From Carettochelys insculpta (taxonomy: Eukaryota > Chordata > Testudines > Carettochelyidae): DNA of 64,000 nucleotides. Positions 46,031-58,714 of the stretch are shown here, one piece after another. The number at the start of each line of letters is the position of its first letter. Positions within the stretch are counted from its first letter, which is position 1. Where the stretch lies: NCBI RefSeq assembly GCF_033958435.1, contig NC_134150.1, forward strand, positions 34,033,501 to 34,097,500, in the 5' to 3' direction. The translations under genes and the position numbers were made by a program. A model generated the notes under the pieces. That model saw only the letters and a list, made by a program, of their open reading frames with translations. It was not told the origin of the DNA and did not search any database.

Positions 46031-49000
46031 TGGACCTTGCAAAAGGCACTGACACCAGTGTGGTCCTTTTGAAAGTGTCTCAGCCCTGTGCACACAAGAG
46101 TTATCACACTGAAAATGGCCACACTCAGGAGGAACCCAGGGACTCTTTCTCCTCTGTGATCATATATTGGTATCCTGAGTCCCAACACAGTTTGGGCAAC
46201 ACTCCATTTCATTAAGCAGTGAGAAGTTGATGGATGGGCAATCAAAATCCCATTGGAAGCAGAGGCTCACAAACTGCTTGAATAAGCAGGATCATAGCAT
46301 ATGTCACAGATCTTGTAATTATACTGAAGCAGACAAAACAAAAAATATGGATCCTGCTGTTCTTTGTGAGTAGGTGTAACGTGCCTCTGTTGACAGCAAT
46401 CTTGTCAAGCGGTGGCAACGTTTCCATTTGCTAAACAGCACCTACAATTATAAAGCATGTTCCTTGCACCCTCCTAACTGGGCTATTCCCCATAATCAGC
46501 CCTACAAAGATATTAATAAAGAAACTGTGGAGGACTGCCCCTTACCTTGAACTGTCAGAAAAGTATATACTTATTGTAAAATGTATAAGATCTATGAACT
46601 TCAATCTGAATATTTTAAAAATAAATTTCAGATCCATAACATCATTTTTAATATACTCTCTTTAAAATACTGCAAAACATTTGCCCACTGCCCTGGAGAA
46701 GTTAACTCCAGGAAGACCCTGTGGTGAGACCGGGCATCAGGTGTTGTGATGGTCTTGAAAGAACACACATTTGCAGTTTGCTGCTGTTTCTTAACTTGTT
46801 CAACTCAGGTCTCTTGATCTGCAGGAAGACAGCCTAGAAGAGTTAATTAAGGGTTCAAGTGGAATCACTCGGAGTTTTTAAATCAAGATTGAATATATTT
46901 CTAAGCTGCTTGCTTTAGCTCCACCACAAGCTATTGAGTTCAATGCAAAACTCACTGGATGAAGTTCTTCGGACCTGTGCGAGGCCAGGTATTATACATG
47001 AGAATCATAATCATCCCTCCCAGCCTTAAAATGGGTAAGATAGCTTCTGGAACTAATGTTAAATTCCCATCAGTGCAAAGCTCTGTGATTAAGCTTTGCA
47101 AATGAAATGCTTAGAGAATCTACTCCACTCTGCTATCCCATGAAGATTTATGAGCGATACCCTAAATTCCTTGAATTAAAGCAACCATTCCAAGGAAATT
47201 CTCCTCTATTTCTAATCTTCAATGTTTTTGTTGTGCTTCTTAGTAGAGGAAATAAAAAGCACAGTCTTTTGCCCCAGGGTTATAGCTGGAAGGAAAAGAC
47301 CTCTTTTGGAATGCAAGAAGAGCTTAACATTTTTCTTATTTTGTTCTCATCAGTATTTACTGGAGAAACACAGTCTGCATTTCGAATGCACCCTTCCACT
47401 GGAGATATCGTGAAACTTTACTGGTCTATCAAGGCGTGAAGACCTTTTGGAACCAGTGATGACTTCTCTGCCTGTCCAAAGGGTTAAATACCCTGTCTCC
47501 AGTGAATAATACCCAGGGTACAGTGAATGTGGGCAGGCATCCTTAAGTGTGACAAATGCAATGTCTTCTAAATTACAACAACACATATCCTGGAACAGGA
47601 TTTATCAGGAAATGCTGATGTTACAAGCTGCTAGTATAAATCATCACTTGGAAGGCAGGACACATAAAACTGCCTTGACATGTGGAATAGTTTGGTGTAT
47701 GCAGACTTTCAAAGCAGTGCATGTAGCCAAGAAATCACTGGCTCTCGATATGGAGCAATGTTTTTGGAGCACACCTAATCCACACATACAGAACGCTGGG
47801 TACTAGGGCAGAGTCTAGCAGCCAGCACAGAGACTTTTAATGGTATTAGTAAACACTCAGGTTCCACCATAAAAGGATGACACGACTCTTCTCTAGTGCC
47901 AAGAATGCACATTCTGCTACAAAGCAAAGAAAAGTATGCAGTTAGGCCCACAGGCAGAATACCCAAGATCCACTCATGCTCATAAATACTAACCAACTTA
48001 TTGTGCTTATGAACCAAAATTAATTACCCGTCTCTGCTCATTTTGTCAAAGTAATGTATTCACTAATTCCACGTGAGAGCTGAACGTCATCACGTTACAC
48101 AAGGTCACATTTGTATACCACTGACGCAGGGCCCAATCCTTCCACCCTTTGTCACAGAAATAGTCATCACTCAGATGTGGGCATCTGACAAGGCAGGTCT
48201 TTGCCCACTAAAGGTTATGCTCCAGAATATCTGTTAGTCTATAGGGCGCCACACGACTTCTTGTAGTTATCACTCACGTAAGTAATCTTATGTCAAATAA
48301 GTCAAACAAGGGATATTTTTGGAAGTGTCATTGGGTCAGGCCTGTGTTTCTGAATGAATAAGATGGGCAGGATGTACTGTACAGCAAAGATGGAATCAGC
48401 TGTTCATAGATTCCTGTTCCTCGTTGGCACTCCCATCCCACTCTCAACAAATATTTCTGAAGTTGATTGCAGAATGACTAGTACACCATTATGAGGAGAT
48501 TCTAGCAGAAACAATGGCCCATTGGCTCCCCTTTGGATAGCCCAGGAGATAAAATGCAAATCTACTAACTTCCCAGACAATAGCCCCAGTGAACACAATG
48601 ACTCTTCCCACAGATACTGATTCTTAGTACCTAAAGTCCTAGGCCCTTTACCAAGTGTAATGCCAACAGAAAGAACCGAACCTGGGACCTCTGGGGCTTA
48701 ATATGTGAGTCTGTATTGCTTGAGCCAAAAAGCAGCTCCCTCTCAGCTAAGGCTATAGAGCAGACTTCACACTCCCTTGTCAGTGGTGTCAGTGTCTGTG
48801 GGGTTACACAAGTAAACCTATGTCCTTTTCAGCAATAACTGCAAAGACCGCTTCAGCCCAATACAATCATGTCTTTTTATTTTTATTTTTTGAAGCTGAC
48901 ATGATTTTGTACCACAACTAAAGCAGCATGGGGCTCTGCCACTTAAAACTAAGCTGTGTTCCCCTAGAGATGTCCTTCACTTCTGTGAAATGTAGGCATC

Positions 49001-50064
49001 TGAGGTACTCCAGAGGATGGAATGGAGTCAGTGGGGCGAAGCTGAGGATCTGGAACTGAACATTACTAAGGCTGGGGAGTTCAGAACTGCAGTTACAATG
49101 TAGGCTCATCTATAATGGAAAGCACAGAGCAACACTGAAATCATCTTAGCGCCTGATCCAAAGACCACTGAAGTTAGTGGGAGCCGCTCTCAGTAGACAT
49201 TGGAAAGGGCCATCAGCTTCCAAATCACGCAGTTCAGTCCAGGTTTGCTCATAAATTGGCTAAAATTGGCTCCAAAACTCACAAATTTTAGAAAAAAAAG
49301 GCTTGGATTTTGGACGTTCTAATGAAAGCTTTGCATATCTCCTCTTAAAGAGACATTGTTCAGGCTTGGAACTATATTTAAGGAGAGTATTTTGAAAGGC
49401 CTGTGAATGCTGTTAAGGCAGAGCCATTAAAACACATGAATGAATATTTGCAGCAATTTCCTCCTATTTCAGCAATTCTTGGGCTCTCTATTTGATCATG
49501 CTGCATCTCGGGTTTCTTACATTTCTGGATAATGTTCTTGCTTTCACTTGTTTCAGTTGTTTCACACACTCTTTGTTGCATGAAAAAATATTTTTTCCAA
49601 TTTTGTTTCTTTATGTACCTTGACATTAAATGAATTAGATGTATCTTGCTCTTTTTTCTTTTAGTTCTTATTAAACTGTTTGTGAGTTTCAAGGACTTAT
49701 ATCCCAGAGGTTTAATATCAGGATTATAGGTGTCTAGGCATCCAGAAAATCATTTAAGACTTTCACAGCATATAGGTTTGCGTCATCTCTAAACCTTCCT
49801 GATTAGCTCTATCTCTAAAACTGAATTAAACAGAACTGCTACATTTGGGTAAGAATGATGAAGTAACACAGAATAGTAATTCAGGGTGTGATCCTACTTC
49901 CATTCGAGTCAATGACAAAACTCCCATTCATTTCAAATAAATTAGGAATATAGGCTTAAATCTTATTGCTTTTGAAGCTTTTATACTTCTTACCCAAATT
50001 CTAACCTAATCCAACATCTAACTCCTCTTCCCATAACTTAGCACTCTTTTACTTAGATAAACAT
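46031..50064. other. Largely unique DNA
   Basis: Four kilobases with no gene I can defend. The longest frame (47107-47439) has no recognised domain and no homolog I know. It includes a Penelope tail fragment at 48190-48265 and two copies of the recurrent palindrome (GACCACTGAAGTTAGTGG at 49163; CATTCGAGTCAATG at 49911). Confidence 0.45.
48190..48265 (+). mobile_element. Penelope-like tail fragment
   Basis: GGCAGGTCTTTGCCCACTAA and AATATCTGTTAGTCTATAGG match the second arm of the tail dimer at 30254-30312. Confidence 0.55.
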
Positions 50065-50065
50065 T

Positions 50066-50536
50066 AGGACTACAGTTACAGTAGCAAGTTTTACAAAAAA
50101 AAAAAACAAAAACAAAAACCAGTTTTGTGGACAAAACTGGTGGAATGTCCACCCACAAAATGCATTTTATTGACAGTTTGTCAACAAAACTCAGCACTTT
50201 TGCCAGCCAGCAGCGTTCTACTTCTCAGCCATGAGGCAAAATGCTGCTGTTGACAGAATCTGTCGACAAGAATCTGTCGACAAAAAAGCTGTGTGGATGC
50301 TCTGTGGGGCCTTCTCTTCACAGACAGAGCATTCAGAACAAAGGGCAGCTCTGTCTGCTGTACTTCTGGGTGCCTGTTTTATTAAGAGAACAGCCGGGCA
50401 GTTCAGCCACTCTGTTGACAGAGCAGAGTGCTCTTCTGACTGGCTTTTGGGTGGCCGCACTCTGTTGATAGTTTTGTAAGGATATCTCTTCTGACAGTGA
50501 CTTCTGTCAACAGATAACTGCAGTGTAACCATCGCC
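50066..50536. mobile_element. TGTCAACA-rich fold-back MITE
   Basis: It carries many TGTCAACA/TGTTGACA/TGTCGACA words on both strands, like 19996-20383, with ends AGGACTACAGTTACAGTAGC and, inward from the right, GGCGATGGTTACACTGCAG. An A-rich run has expanded near 50095. Reading frames across it are by-products of the inverted structure. Confidence 0.6.
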
Positions 50537-50871
50537 TATCAGACTGAATTGACCTAAAGAATAAGTTTCTAAAGAAAAATATCTGAGCAACAGAAATAGT
50601 TGAGTAATTTTTTTTTAATTGCACTGAAAGTAGCCACTTGGTTTGGAATTAAGCTTTCCTTGGCATCATTTGCAATCTGAACTTTGTGCTAGTGCACGAG
50701 AACTAAGAAGCAAAGGAAAAAGTCAAAACTGACTTCTCTGCTTTTCTTGTCCAAAATGAAATGCAAAATAAAAAATAAACTGTTAAATATTAGATGTTTA
50801 AGATCCCTTTAATCTGAATAATCAAAATTCTGCATATAAGCCATTCTGTGTTTCTAACTCTGGTCTTAAGT

Positions 50872-52143
50872 GTTGTAGTGGAACAGAGTGGGCGCCCACT
50901 AACCTGGAAGGGGAGGAACCCCTCCAGGAGCCATTTTGTGATTGAACCTGGCCCCTCCCAGTCACCTGACCAAAAGTCAGGAGGTGGGGCCAGGTCTATA
51001 AAGCCCAGCCTGAGAGCTCAGTAGGAGACTGACCTCCAGGGGAGCCTGAGGTCTGTTCCAGGCCCATGGCCTGGGAAGCTGAGAACCTGCTAGCAGCTGT
51101 AGACTGGCATTGACCTCCCAGACCCTAGCCGCCTCTGGAAACCCAGAGAGACTGCCTGGACACCTGGGTATGTGCTGAGGGGGAGACCAGGAATGGCCTA
51201 GGGAACAGTGAGGATCATTAAAGGTGTGTGGGTCAATGTGTTGTGGTCTGGATTCCCTGCTGACCCACTCAGCAGACAGCTCTCAGTGACCCGTACCCTG
51301 GGCTGGGATGCGGTGTAGTGGGTGGGCCTGTGTCCCTGCCCCTGGACCTGCTCCCCACTACCCATCTACCAGGTGACAGTTTCCCCCTGCTCTGCCAATG
51401 CAGGTGAAGTGCCTGCCCTCTCAAGAGCAGGGAGACAATCGCAGACTGCTGCCCCACCCTGAACTAGGGCCTGGGCCCTCTGGGAATTGTTTGTTTGCTG
51501 CCCTGTCCTGAGCTAGGGCTGGGACCTTCTTTGAGACATGAGCTAATTTCCCCAACTGAGACTGTATGTCTGCTGCCCTGCCCTGAACCAAGGCTTGGGC
51601 CCTCCTGAGACTGGGTGTTTTGATGCCCCACCCTGTGCTAGGGCCTGGGTGCATTGAGGACATGTAGGCCCTGTCCTGAGCCAGGGCTAGGCCTGGACTG
51701 GAGTTAATTTTCACCAGCAAGGCCGGGCTCCTGAGCTGTTGCCTCTCCCCCAGTGGAGACAAGGTGGGACTCAAGGAACTAGTGATTTGTGGGTTTGTTG
51801 CAATACCTGTGGCAGTGGGGCACTACTTGAGTGTGATGGTGGTGGTAAGGCTAAGCTTATCCACCAAGGCCCCTCCCCCAGCCTAGTGGGAGGGGTTACT
51901 GGACCCAGACTCAATAATTGAACATTTGGGACAAATCAAAAAAACCTAGGGACGGGTGGTGAGGGTCACAGGTTTAAAACAAGGGAACTGGAAGGGGACA
52001 CCAAGCAGAGACCCCCACATAGTGCCCGCTGCTCCTCGAAGCTGGCTAAGGAGCCAGCAGACACCAGCCAGGAGAACTCTGCTGGGATGGAGAGTGGCCA
52101 ACCACTGACCTAGAGGGGGAGGAACCCCTCAAGGAGCCCACCC
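50872..52143 (+). mobile_element. LTR-like non-coding element with internal minisatellite
   Basis: GAGGAACCCCTCCAGGAGCC near 50914 recurs as GAGGAACCCCTCAAGGAGCC near 52121, so the element starts and ends with related sequence, as LTRs do. A TATAAAG is at 50997-51003. Between them is a GC-rich part with tandem CCCTG-CCTGA-CTAGGGCTGG units and no viral coding. It may be a non-autonomous LTR element or a 5' LTR with part of a 3' LTR. Confidence 0.45.
51440..51698. repeat. Degenerate minisatellite (40-90 bp units)
   Basis: Five units start with CTGCTGCCC(C/T)-CCCTGA and carry CTAGGGC-TGGGCC. The units diverge in length (about 45-75 bp). Seen directly; it lies within the LTR-like element and produces a repetitive minus-strand open frame without significance. 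Confidence 0.65.
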
Positions 52144-52145
52144 AG

Positions 52146-54641
52146 ATACAGTGTGTATTTGCAGACAGAATGCTGTGTCAGGACCTATTTGCTGGAAGGA
52201 CTGCTTAGTCAAAGGATGAAGCCCTGACAGATCTCACTAGGGATGTCTAAACATTTTAAGGAGAATGCTGGCAAAACATCCAAGCGTGGGAGACATGTGA
52301 GTGTTTCAAGGCCAAGGTTCTGTTCTTTGTTTTGAGAACCAAGTTGAAGATTACTCAATAGTTTCACTCATTTGCACGATTCTGGGTCTCACCCTCATGC
52401 TTTGTTTTTGGACAGTGGCATAAGGGAGCCCTGCTGCCTGATTTCTTGATACTAAATACAGAGGATTACAGAGTTGATACGGCTCAGTAGAATAATACTA
52501 CAGCACAGAAGTGGTTTACCTCATGCAAAGAAATAATCCAATTGCTTCAACAGAGCCTGGAGGAAAGATGCCCTGTGTTTGGGGGTGTGATGAGCTGATA
52601 AATTTGGGAATCCCTCCTAACCTTTAGGGCTGGTGCTTGTTTAAACTTTCTTTATATGGGGTGGTGTCTCAGGCATGGGGTTGTGGCAGACCTACTGTGG
52701 TATTCTGCTGTAGAACTGATTTAAAAAAAAAAATCACCAGAAATATTCACTGCTGTGGGTCTCAAAAGTGTAAGGCTAAAGACAAGGTCTGTGTTACACA
52801 GGCAGCTCTGGTTACTTAGCTCTTCCCATCAAATCACGCCTGAATGAAGGCCATATTTGCAGGACTAGATGATGCTTTAGGCACATCCCTGAGGAATTGG
52901 TGATGAGTCCACTGTATCCTCCGAGGTATAGTCCAAGGAGGCACTGAGTCTCACACACACACTTTAGAGTCATTATTCTCTCCCTTCTTTTGGATGTGGG
53001 GAGGAGGGTTAGTCATTTAAAGTTGACCTTTCACAGAGTATGACAACAACCTCTGTCCTGACTCAGCTGTGTAAGCTAGTGAGTAGCAGGTACAAACCTG
53101 GACTCTGCCTTTTCCCACCCACGTATTCTGGGGAAAGAGTAAGCAGGTCACACAAGGATGTATATAAGAGGGCTTCATATTCTTGGACATGTGTGTGGTC
53201 CCAGCCACAATGTAGCCCTCTGTGTTTTGCTATTTAATATGCTTTGCAAGCTACTACTCACCTGAAGCCATGGCATGGGCTTTTCCATCCTTTTAGACAG
53301 GTTTGCCTTCAATGAAACATAAATTAAGGTTTTAAGAGAATGAACACAAAATATCACATATATGTGAAGAAATAATGCATTAAAGTGACATTGTACCTTC
53401 CAAGTCTTATGTTTCACTTGGACCTGACCAACATATTTCCTGCCAAATACCAATACTGGAATCTGATAGCAGATTTCACGCTGAGTGTGATGGATAAGGA
53501 TTTCTGAAATGTATGTCAAAAATTAAAATAAAGGTTCTTCACTGCCCTTATTTAATTTCTCTTCCAATTTCCTAAAAAACAGTTGCATGCATGAATGTCA
53601 TGAAAAAGACACAGGGCCCAATTTATGACCTTTCCAAAAAACTGCAATAAGCAGTTACAGCCCATAATTTTATAGTAATACCATATTTATGCAAACTGCA
53701 ACAATCCCTTTTCCCAGGATTTGTGGACTCTGGTGCCAGAAGAACTCCCGTGCAACAGTGAGCGAGAGAGAAGAAAAAGGGAGAAAGAAAGACAAAGAAA
53801 CAAACTGGTTGCTGCCTCAGCATATAGATGGCAGGATAAATAAAAACATTTTTGTTTTAAAAGTGTTAATAAAATACCCACTAGAAACAGAAAGGCAGCT
53901 TAGAGCTGACAAGTTGGCCATAGGGCCTTCTGCAGGCTCTGGCAGAGAGGTATGAGTCAAGATGACATCTTAAGAAACTGAACTATGCTGACATTGCTTG
54001 CATTTTCTAAAATTCCCTACTCTTCTTTTCTCTAGAACAGTATTATAAAATATACTAGATAGAATAAAAGCTTTGGTCTACAGCAAGGTACAGCTTTTCC
54101 TAAGCATTCCATACTGTGACTGGTAATGAAAGAGCAAATGAAAAATTCTGGCAAATTACTTAACGTTTTATTTGCCATTTATGATCTTTGAATCATTCTC
54201 ACTAATGCAGCAATCCCTCTCTCACTGAGGTCAGTGGGAAATATTCTGTGTAATCAAAACAGGGCCTCCACAATATTCTGAGATTTTAAGAGCAATATGT
54301 TTAAAAGTGGGAAACAAAACAGGTAGGAATATTATATTTTTGTCTCTATATAGTGGCATGTGGTCCAAATCTCACTGAAGACACTGGAATGGGGGGGATT
54401 TCTAATTTTTACATGAGACGGGCACTAATCAAACTAGTATTTTGATGACTCAAACAGAAAACAGTTGTGGTTTTTATAAATGAAAGTTAGGCACAAGTAA
54501 ACGAGTCTTTAAATCCCTTAGAACGTCATAGAATTAGACCAGGTGTCCACAATGACGTTACCTAGTACACTGTACATTAATGACTGATTTAAAACAACAT
54601 TCCAAAAGCCCTTCCCCCCTTGCCCTACACAGAAGTGACTA
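52146..54641. other. Unassigned DNA left of Harbinger copy 3
   Basis: No gene seen. It includes a purine-rich stretch at 53757-53805 (GAGAGAGAAGAAAAAGGGAG type) and a CTGAGGTCAGTGG copy of the recurrent motif at 54225. Confidence 0.5.
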
Positions 54642-54644
54642 ATA

Positions 54645-55308
54645 AGCCGCGTCTACACGTGCCGGCTACTTCAAAGTAGCTGCGCCAACTTCGAAATAGC
54701 GCCTGCCACGTCTACACGTGGCGAGCGCTATTTCGAAGTTGAAATCGACGTAAGGCGGCGAGACGCCGAAGTCGCTATCCTCATGAGGAGATGGGAATAG
54801 CGCCCTCATGAGGAGATGGGAATAGTGGATGTAGCCGATCCACTTCCCGCAACATCGAAATAGCGGGGTACGCCATGGCGGTCATCAGCTGAGGGGTTGA
54901 GAGACACTCTCTCCAGCCCCTGCGGGGCTCTATGGTCACCGTGGGCAGCAGCCCTTAGCCCAGGGCTTCTGGCTGCTGCTGCTGCAGCTGGGGATCCATG
55001 CTGCATGCTCAGGGTCTGCAACCAGTTGTCGGCTCTGTGGATGTTGTGCTGTTTAGTGCAAGTGTGTCTGGGAGGGGCCCTTTAAGGGAGCGGCTTGCTG
55101 TTGAGTCCGCCCTGTGACCCTGTCTGCAGCTGTTCCTGGCACCCTTATTTAGATGTGGGCCACTTTGGTGTGTAGACACTCCCCTGCAGTGCCTACTTCA
55201 ATGTGGTGCTGCCCAACGTCGATGTTGAACGTTGACGGCACCAGCCCTGGAGGACGTGTAGATGTTATTTTTCGATGTCGCTAGTAGCATTCACGTATAG
55301 ATGTAGCT
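54645..55308. mobile_element. Harbinger copy 3, internally deleted
   Basis: It has the left end AGCCGCGTCTACACGTG and the right end AGCTACATCTATACGTG read inward, with ATA on both sides (54642-54644, 55309-55311). The left 270 bp match the left ends of copies 1 and 2 down to the CTCTCTCCAGCCCC point. After that the sequence jumps to the start of the transposase gene (CAG run and MDPQ start on the minus strand, 54970-55000) and continues to the right end. Both genes are gone, giving a 664-bp non-autonomous derivative. It also holds a short tandem duplication, CCTCATGAGGAGATGGGAAT twice at 54779-54824. Confidence 0.88.
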
Positions 55309-55311
55309 ATA

Positions 55312-57526
55312 GTAATTTAAAAGATATTTTGTGACTTAAGTTTTGTTTGGCTCTCCCTTCCCAGTCTGATGTTTGGAAACTGGCAATTTTTCAGTGTAAC
55401 TCTTCAAACAGTTCAAACTGAATTGCTGTAAGGCAACAGCTTTGCCCATTACATATCTCTTATTAATTATTTATGATTAGTGGCATGATCTTTGTTTGAC
55501 ATTTTACTCATTACCTACCTGATACCTATCATCCTGCACAGGGCATGCTCTGTTTTCTGTCTTCTGCCACATAGAGACTGAAGGTCCAAGAAGTTTATCA
55601 GAAGTCCATCTAGTATTGTTTCTAATCATTGTTACTGCAGAAGTAAGAGCACAACAGAGTCAAAGGCTGGCAGGTTAAAGGGGTTTTCCTCATGCAGTGA
55701 GTGCTGTAAAGAGGTGTGTTTAAGACAAATGAGCTTTCATTTTCTTTAGCAATAGGTTTGTTTTATTGTTTTGCTTCTCGCTCCACATTCTTTAAAGGGT
55801 GAACTAACCACAGCTAGAACCAGGTATAGGAGCAAATCCAGATCCCTTCCATGGGCACTGGTGGTCTCAAAGGCAGCAGAATCAGTCTGGTTTTACTGTA
55901 CTGGGGGAAGGTGTGGTGCTTGGTGATTGCTCAGGGCCTAAGGGGCCGGCAATCTGCTTTATTTTGTGTCTGGTTCCAGCTGGCTGCCAGTAAGAATAAG
56001 AGCTGCACAGAACCCACCACAGAGGTGGTCTGTGAAGTGACACTCTGAAAAGCAGAGCTCATTATACCATAGAGAAGAAGGAAGGTATGAGGAACCTACA
56101 GCTGGGAATTTGCAGCCCTAAGTACAATAAAGCTTGGCTACGTTCGTACCTCTCCCTTGCCAGCACAGGAACTGATCTCTATCTATGGACCCTGAATACT
56201 AAGGGGAAGGAAACTTCAGTGTGGTTCTTTCTCTCCAAAAGCTTTGTTGAGATGCATAGGTAGTTGTGGTGGGGCTCGGTTATAGACCTGGAGGAGCTGT
56301 TGGAATTCAGAGCGGTCCAATCAAGCCTATGGAAGGCCAGAACCATCCATGAAGCATTTGCCTCTGTACTACCTCTGTATCTCCACCAACCTCCCTCGCC
56401 CCTCCCACCCCACTATTTTTGGGAGGTAAGCCAGGCAGAACTTCACTGACAGGGTTCATGCTGCCAGAAGAGAGCCATAACTATATTTCTTGTCTGCTCT
56501 GAGCTGCAGGGTCAATGGGAGATCATCCCCTCCCTTCCTTTTACCAATCTGTCCACCAGCACAGGTTCCAGCAGCCATGGAGAGCTCTTGTATGGCCTGG
56601 AGAGTGGGGGTGGATTTGAGAGGTTGTCATATGGACCCACATTCCAAAGGGGGCTTTAGAGAAGCTGGGGCTATTACTGGGCAGCCCAACAATGTTTGCT
56701 CCCATGACACAATGGGAAGATGTTAGGCAAAATGTAACACAGAAAGACCTCATTAGAATATTCAGTTCAGTCATTTTCTTAAACTAAAAAGACATTTTCA
56801 GAATAACAACTGAGTCCTTGACTGAAGCTATGCAAGTGCAGACAGCTTGATGTACCAAGCTGCTGCATTAGCAACAAGTTTATACAATCTCTTTCCTCCC
56901 AAATGCAAAAAGTGGAACATGTAGGGATAATTGCTCCCCTCTAGCCAGGGCGGGAGGGGAACAGTTAAAGAGGTAATCAAAGCAGAGCAAAAAGGGGACA
57001 GCAACTTCCTTTAATATAATTAGAGCAAAGGGGTAATGCAGATTTCAGAATCTCAGGGAAAGGACTGGCAATACTTATGTATTAACTCTTATCTTAGAAT
57101 TGAACCTATCAAATAAACCATATTAATGAAAAAGCAAGCACATAACTCTTGCCTCATCGTCATCCGGCAACTCTCAGCAACTGATAATTGTATTGTATGC
57201 CTTCCAAAACTAAATACAGTCTTCACTCTAGGCACTAGAGTACATTACCATTTATTACACTCACAAATATGACTTGCTCTTGGAGGTCAGGATTTTTTCC
57301 ACCCTATCAAGGCAATACAGCAAAATAAAAATGAAAAAATTAAAATAAACAGCCTTTCCGGCAGGCACAGCATAAGGCCAACTAACATCTGGAAGAACCA
57401 AAATAGGGTTTTGCAAACCAATCATAAGCAAACAATGATGGTCAGTGAAGATAAATCAGTGTAGCTTCACTGGAGCCAACCCTGAATTGAGCAGAACTCC
57501 CACTGAAGTCAGCATGAGTCATTCTA
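55312..57526. other. Largely unique DNA
   Basis: No gene or known repeat could be supported. Open frames at 55851-56048 and 56490-56726 lack domains. One motif copy (AACTCCCACTGAAGTCAGC) is at 57495. Confidence 0.45.
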
Positions 57527-57619
57527 TAGGGTTACCATATTTGAACTTTCAAGAAAGAGGACATCCCTAAGAGGAAATGTAACTGTATCAGTATCTAACA
57601 GCTCACATTGTATTAATGT

Positions 57620-58590
57620 AACAGAGAGTAAGCCGTGCTAGTCTATACACTACCAAAACAAAAAGCAGTCAAGTAGCACTTTAAAGACTAGCAAAATGGT
57701 TTATTAGGTGAGCTTTTGTGGGACAGACCCACTTCTTCAGACCATAGCCAGACCAGAACAAACTCAATATTTAAGACACAGAGAACCAAAAACAGTAAGC
57801 AAGGAGGACAAATCAGAAAAAGATAATCAAGGTGAGCAAATCAGAGAGTGGAGGGGTGGGGGGGAAGGTCAAGAATTAGATTGAGCCAAGTATGCAGAAG
57901 AGCCCCTATAGTGACTCAGAAAGTTCCCATCACGATTTAAACCATGTGTTAATGTGCCGAATTTGAATATAAAAGTCAGTTCGTCCACTTCTCTTTCCAA
58001 AATGGTGCGATAATGTCTCTTCAGTAACACACATACCTTGAGGTCATTGACAGAATGCCCCATTCCATTAAAATGTTGACTAACTGGTTTGTGGATCTGG
58101 ACTGTTTTGATGTCTGTTTTGTGCCCGTTGACCCTTTGTCTAAGGGAGTTAGAAGTCTGTCCAATGTACAAAGCATCTGTACATTTTAATGGAATGGGGC
58201 ATTCTGTCAATGACCTCAAGGTATGTGTGTTACTGAAGAGACATTATCGCACCGTTTTGGAAAGAGAAGTGGACGAAATGACTTGTATATTCAGATTCGG
58301 TTTAAATCGTGATGGGAACTTTCTGAGTCACTATAGGGGCTCGTCTGCATACTTGGCTCAATCTAATTCTTGACCTTCCCCCCCACCCCTCCACTCTCCG
58401 ATTTGCTCACCTTGATTATCTTTTTCTGATTTGTCCTCCTTGCTTACTGTTTTTGGTTCTCTGTGTCTTAAATATTGAGTCTGTTCTGGTCTGGCTATGG
58501 TCTGAAGAAGTGGGTCTGTCCCACAAAAGCTCACCTAATAAACTATTTTGCTAGTCTTTAAAGTGCTACTTGACTGCTTTTTGTTTTGAT
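57620..58590. mobile_element. Penelope-like element, inverted dimer with 13-bp duplication
   Basis: A left arm (57620-58075, minus strand) and a right arm (58182-58590, plus strand) are inverted copies of the same 3' part, joined 5' to 5' by a 106-bp spacer that belongs to the left copy. The direct repeat ATTGTATTAATGT lies on each side (57607-57619, 58591-58603), so the dimer entered as one unit. Each arm holds the 3' tail with the CTGAAGA-stem-AAAA segment (57740 downward; 58502-58528). The right arm lacks the final ~30 bp seen in the left and carries a small in-frame deletion. Confidence 0.85.
57869..58219 (-). pseudogene. GIY-YIG endonuclease C-terminal part of a Penelope element
   Basis: The 116-residue open frame contains ALYIGQTSNSLRQRVNGHK, the Y-IG and R...H core of a GIY-YIG nuclease, then KTVQIHKPVSQHFNGMGHSV and EREVDELTFIFKFGTLTHGL, ending SSAYLAQSNS. 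In Penelope elements this domain follows the reverse transcriptase and nicks target DNA. RT and the N-terminal half are missing, so this is a 5'-truncated copy even though the remaining frame is open. The start codon shown is accidental. Confidence 0.8.
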
Positions 58591-58714
58591 ATTGTATTAA
58601 TGTGTTATAGTATATATGGTACATTAATACAAGGTGAGTAGGTAGATACTAATACAGATACACTCTTTCTCAGAGTTGTCCTCTTTTTGAACGTTCAAAT
58701 ATGGTAATCCTAGA

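Larger units (their letters stand above)
57527..58712. mobile_element. MITE split by a Penelope dimer
   Basis: The left end TAGGGTTACCATATTTGAAC and the right end, read inward, TAGGATTACCATATTTGAAC are inverted relatives over about 35 bp. The interior also folds back (GTATCAGTATCTAACAGC against its partner near 58640-58665). The Penelope insertion at 57620-58590 sits in the loop. TA lies at both edges. Confidence 0.7.

Noticed and set aside
45823..46215. 130-residue plus-strand open frame
   Set aside because: Its central part is the hAT MITE at 45857-46022 with its 8-bp duplication; no protein domain is readable.
47107..47439. 110-residue open frame considered as a possible host exon
   Set aside because: No recognised domain, no convincing splice sites and no homolog I know.
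51440..51698. Tandem array considered as CRISPR-like
   Set aside because: Units diverge, spacers are not distinct, and the genome is vertebrate.
51421..51774. 117-residue minus-strand open frame with repeated ALAQDRAA-like words
   Set aside because: Produced by the minisatellite inside the LTR-like element; unit lengths are not multiples of three, so the repeat is not a protein repeat.
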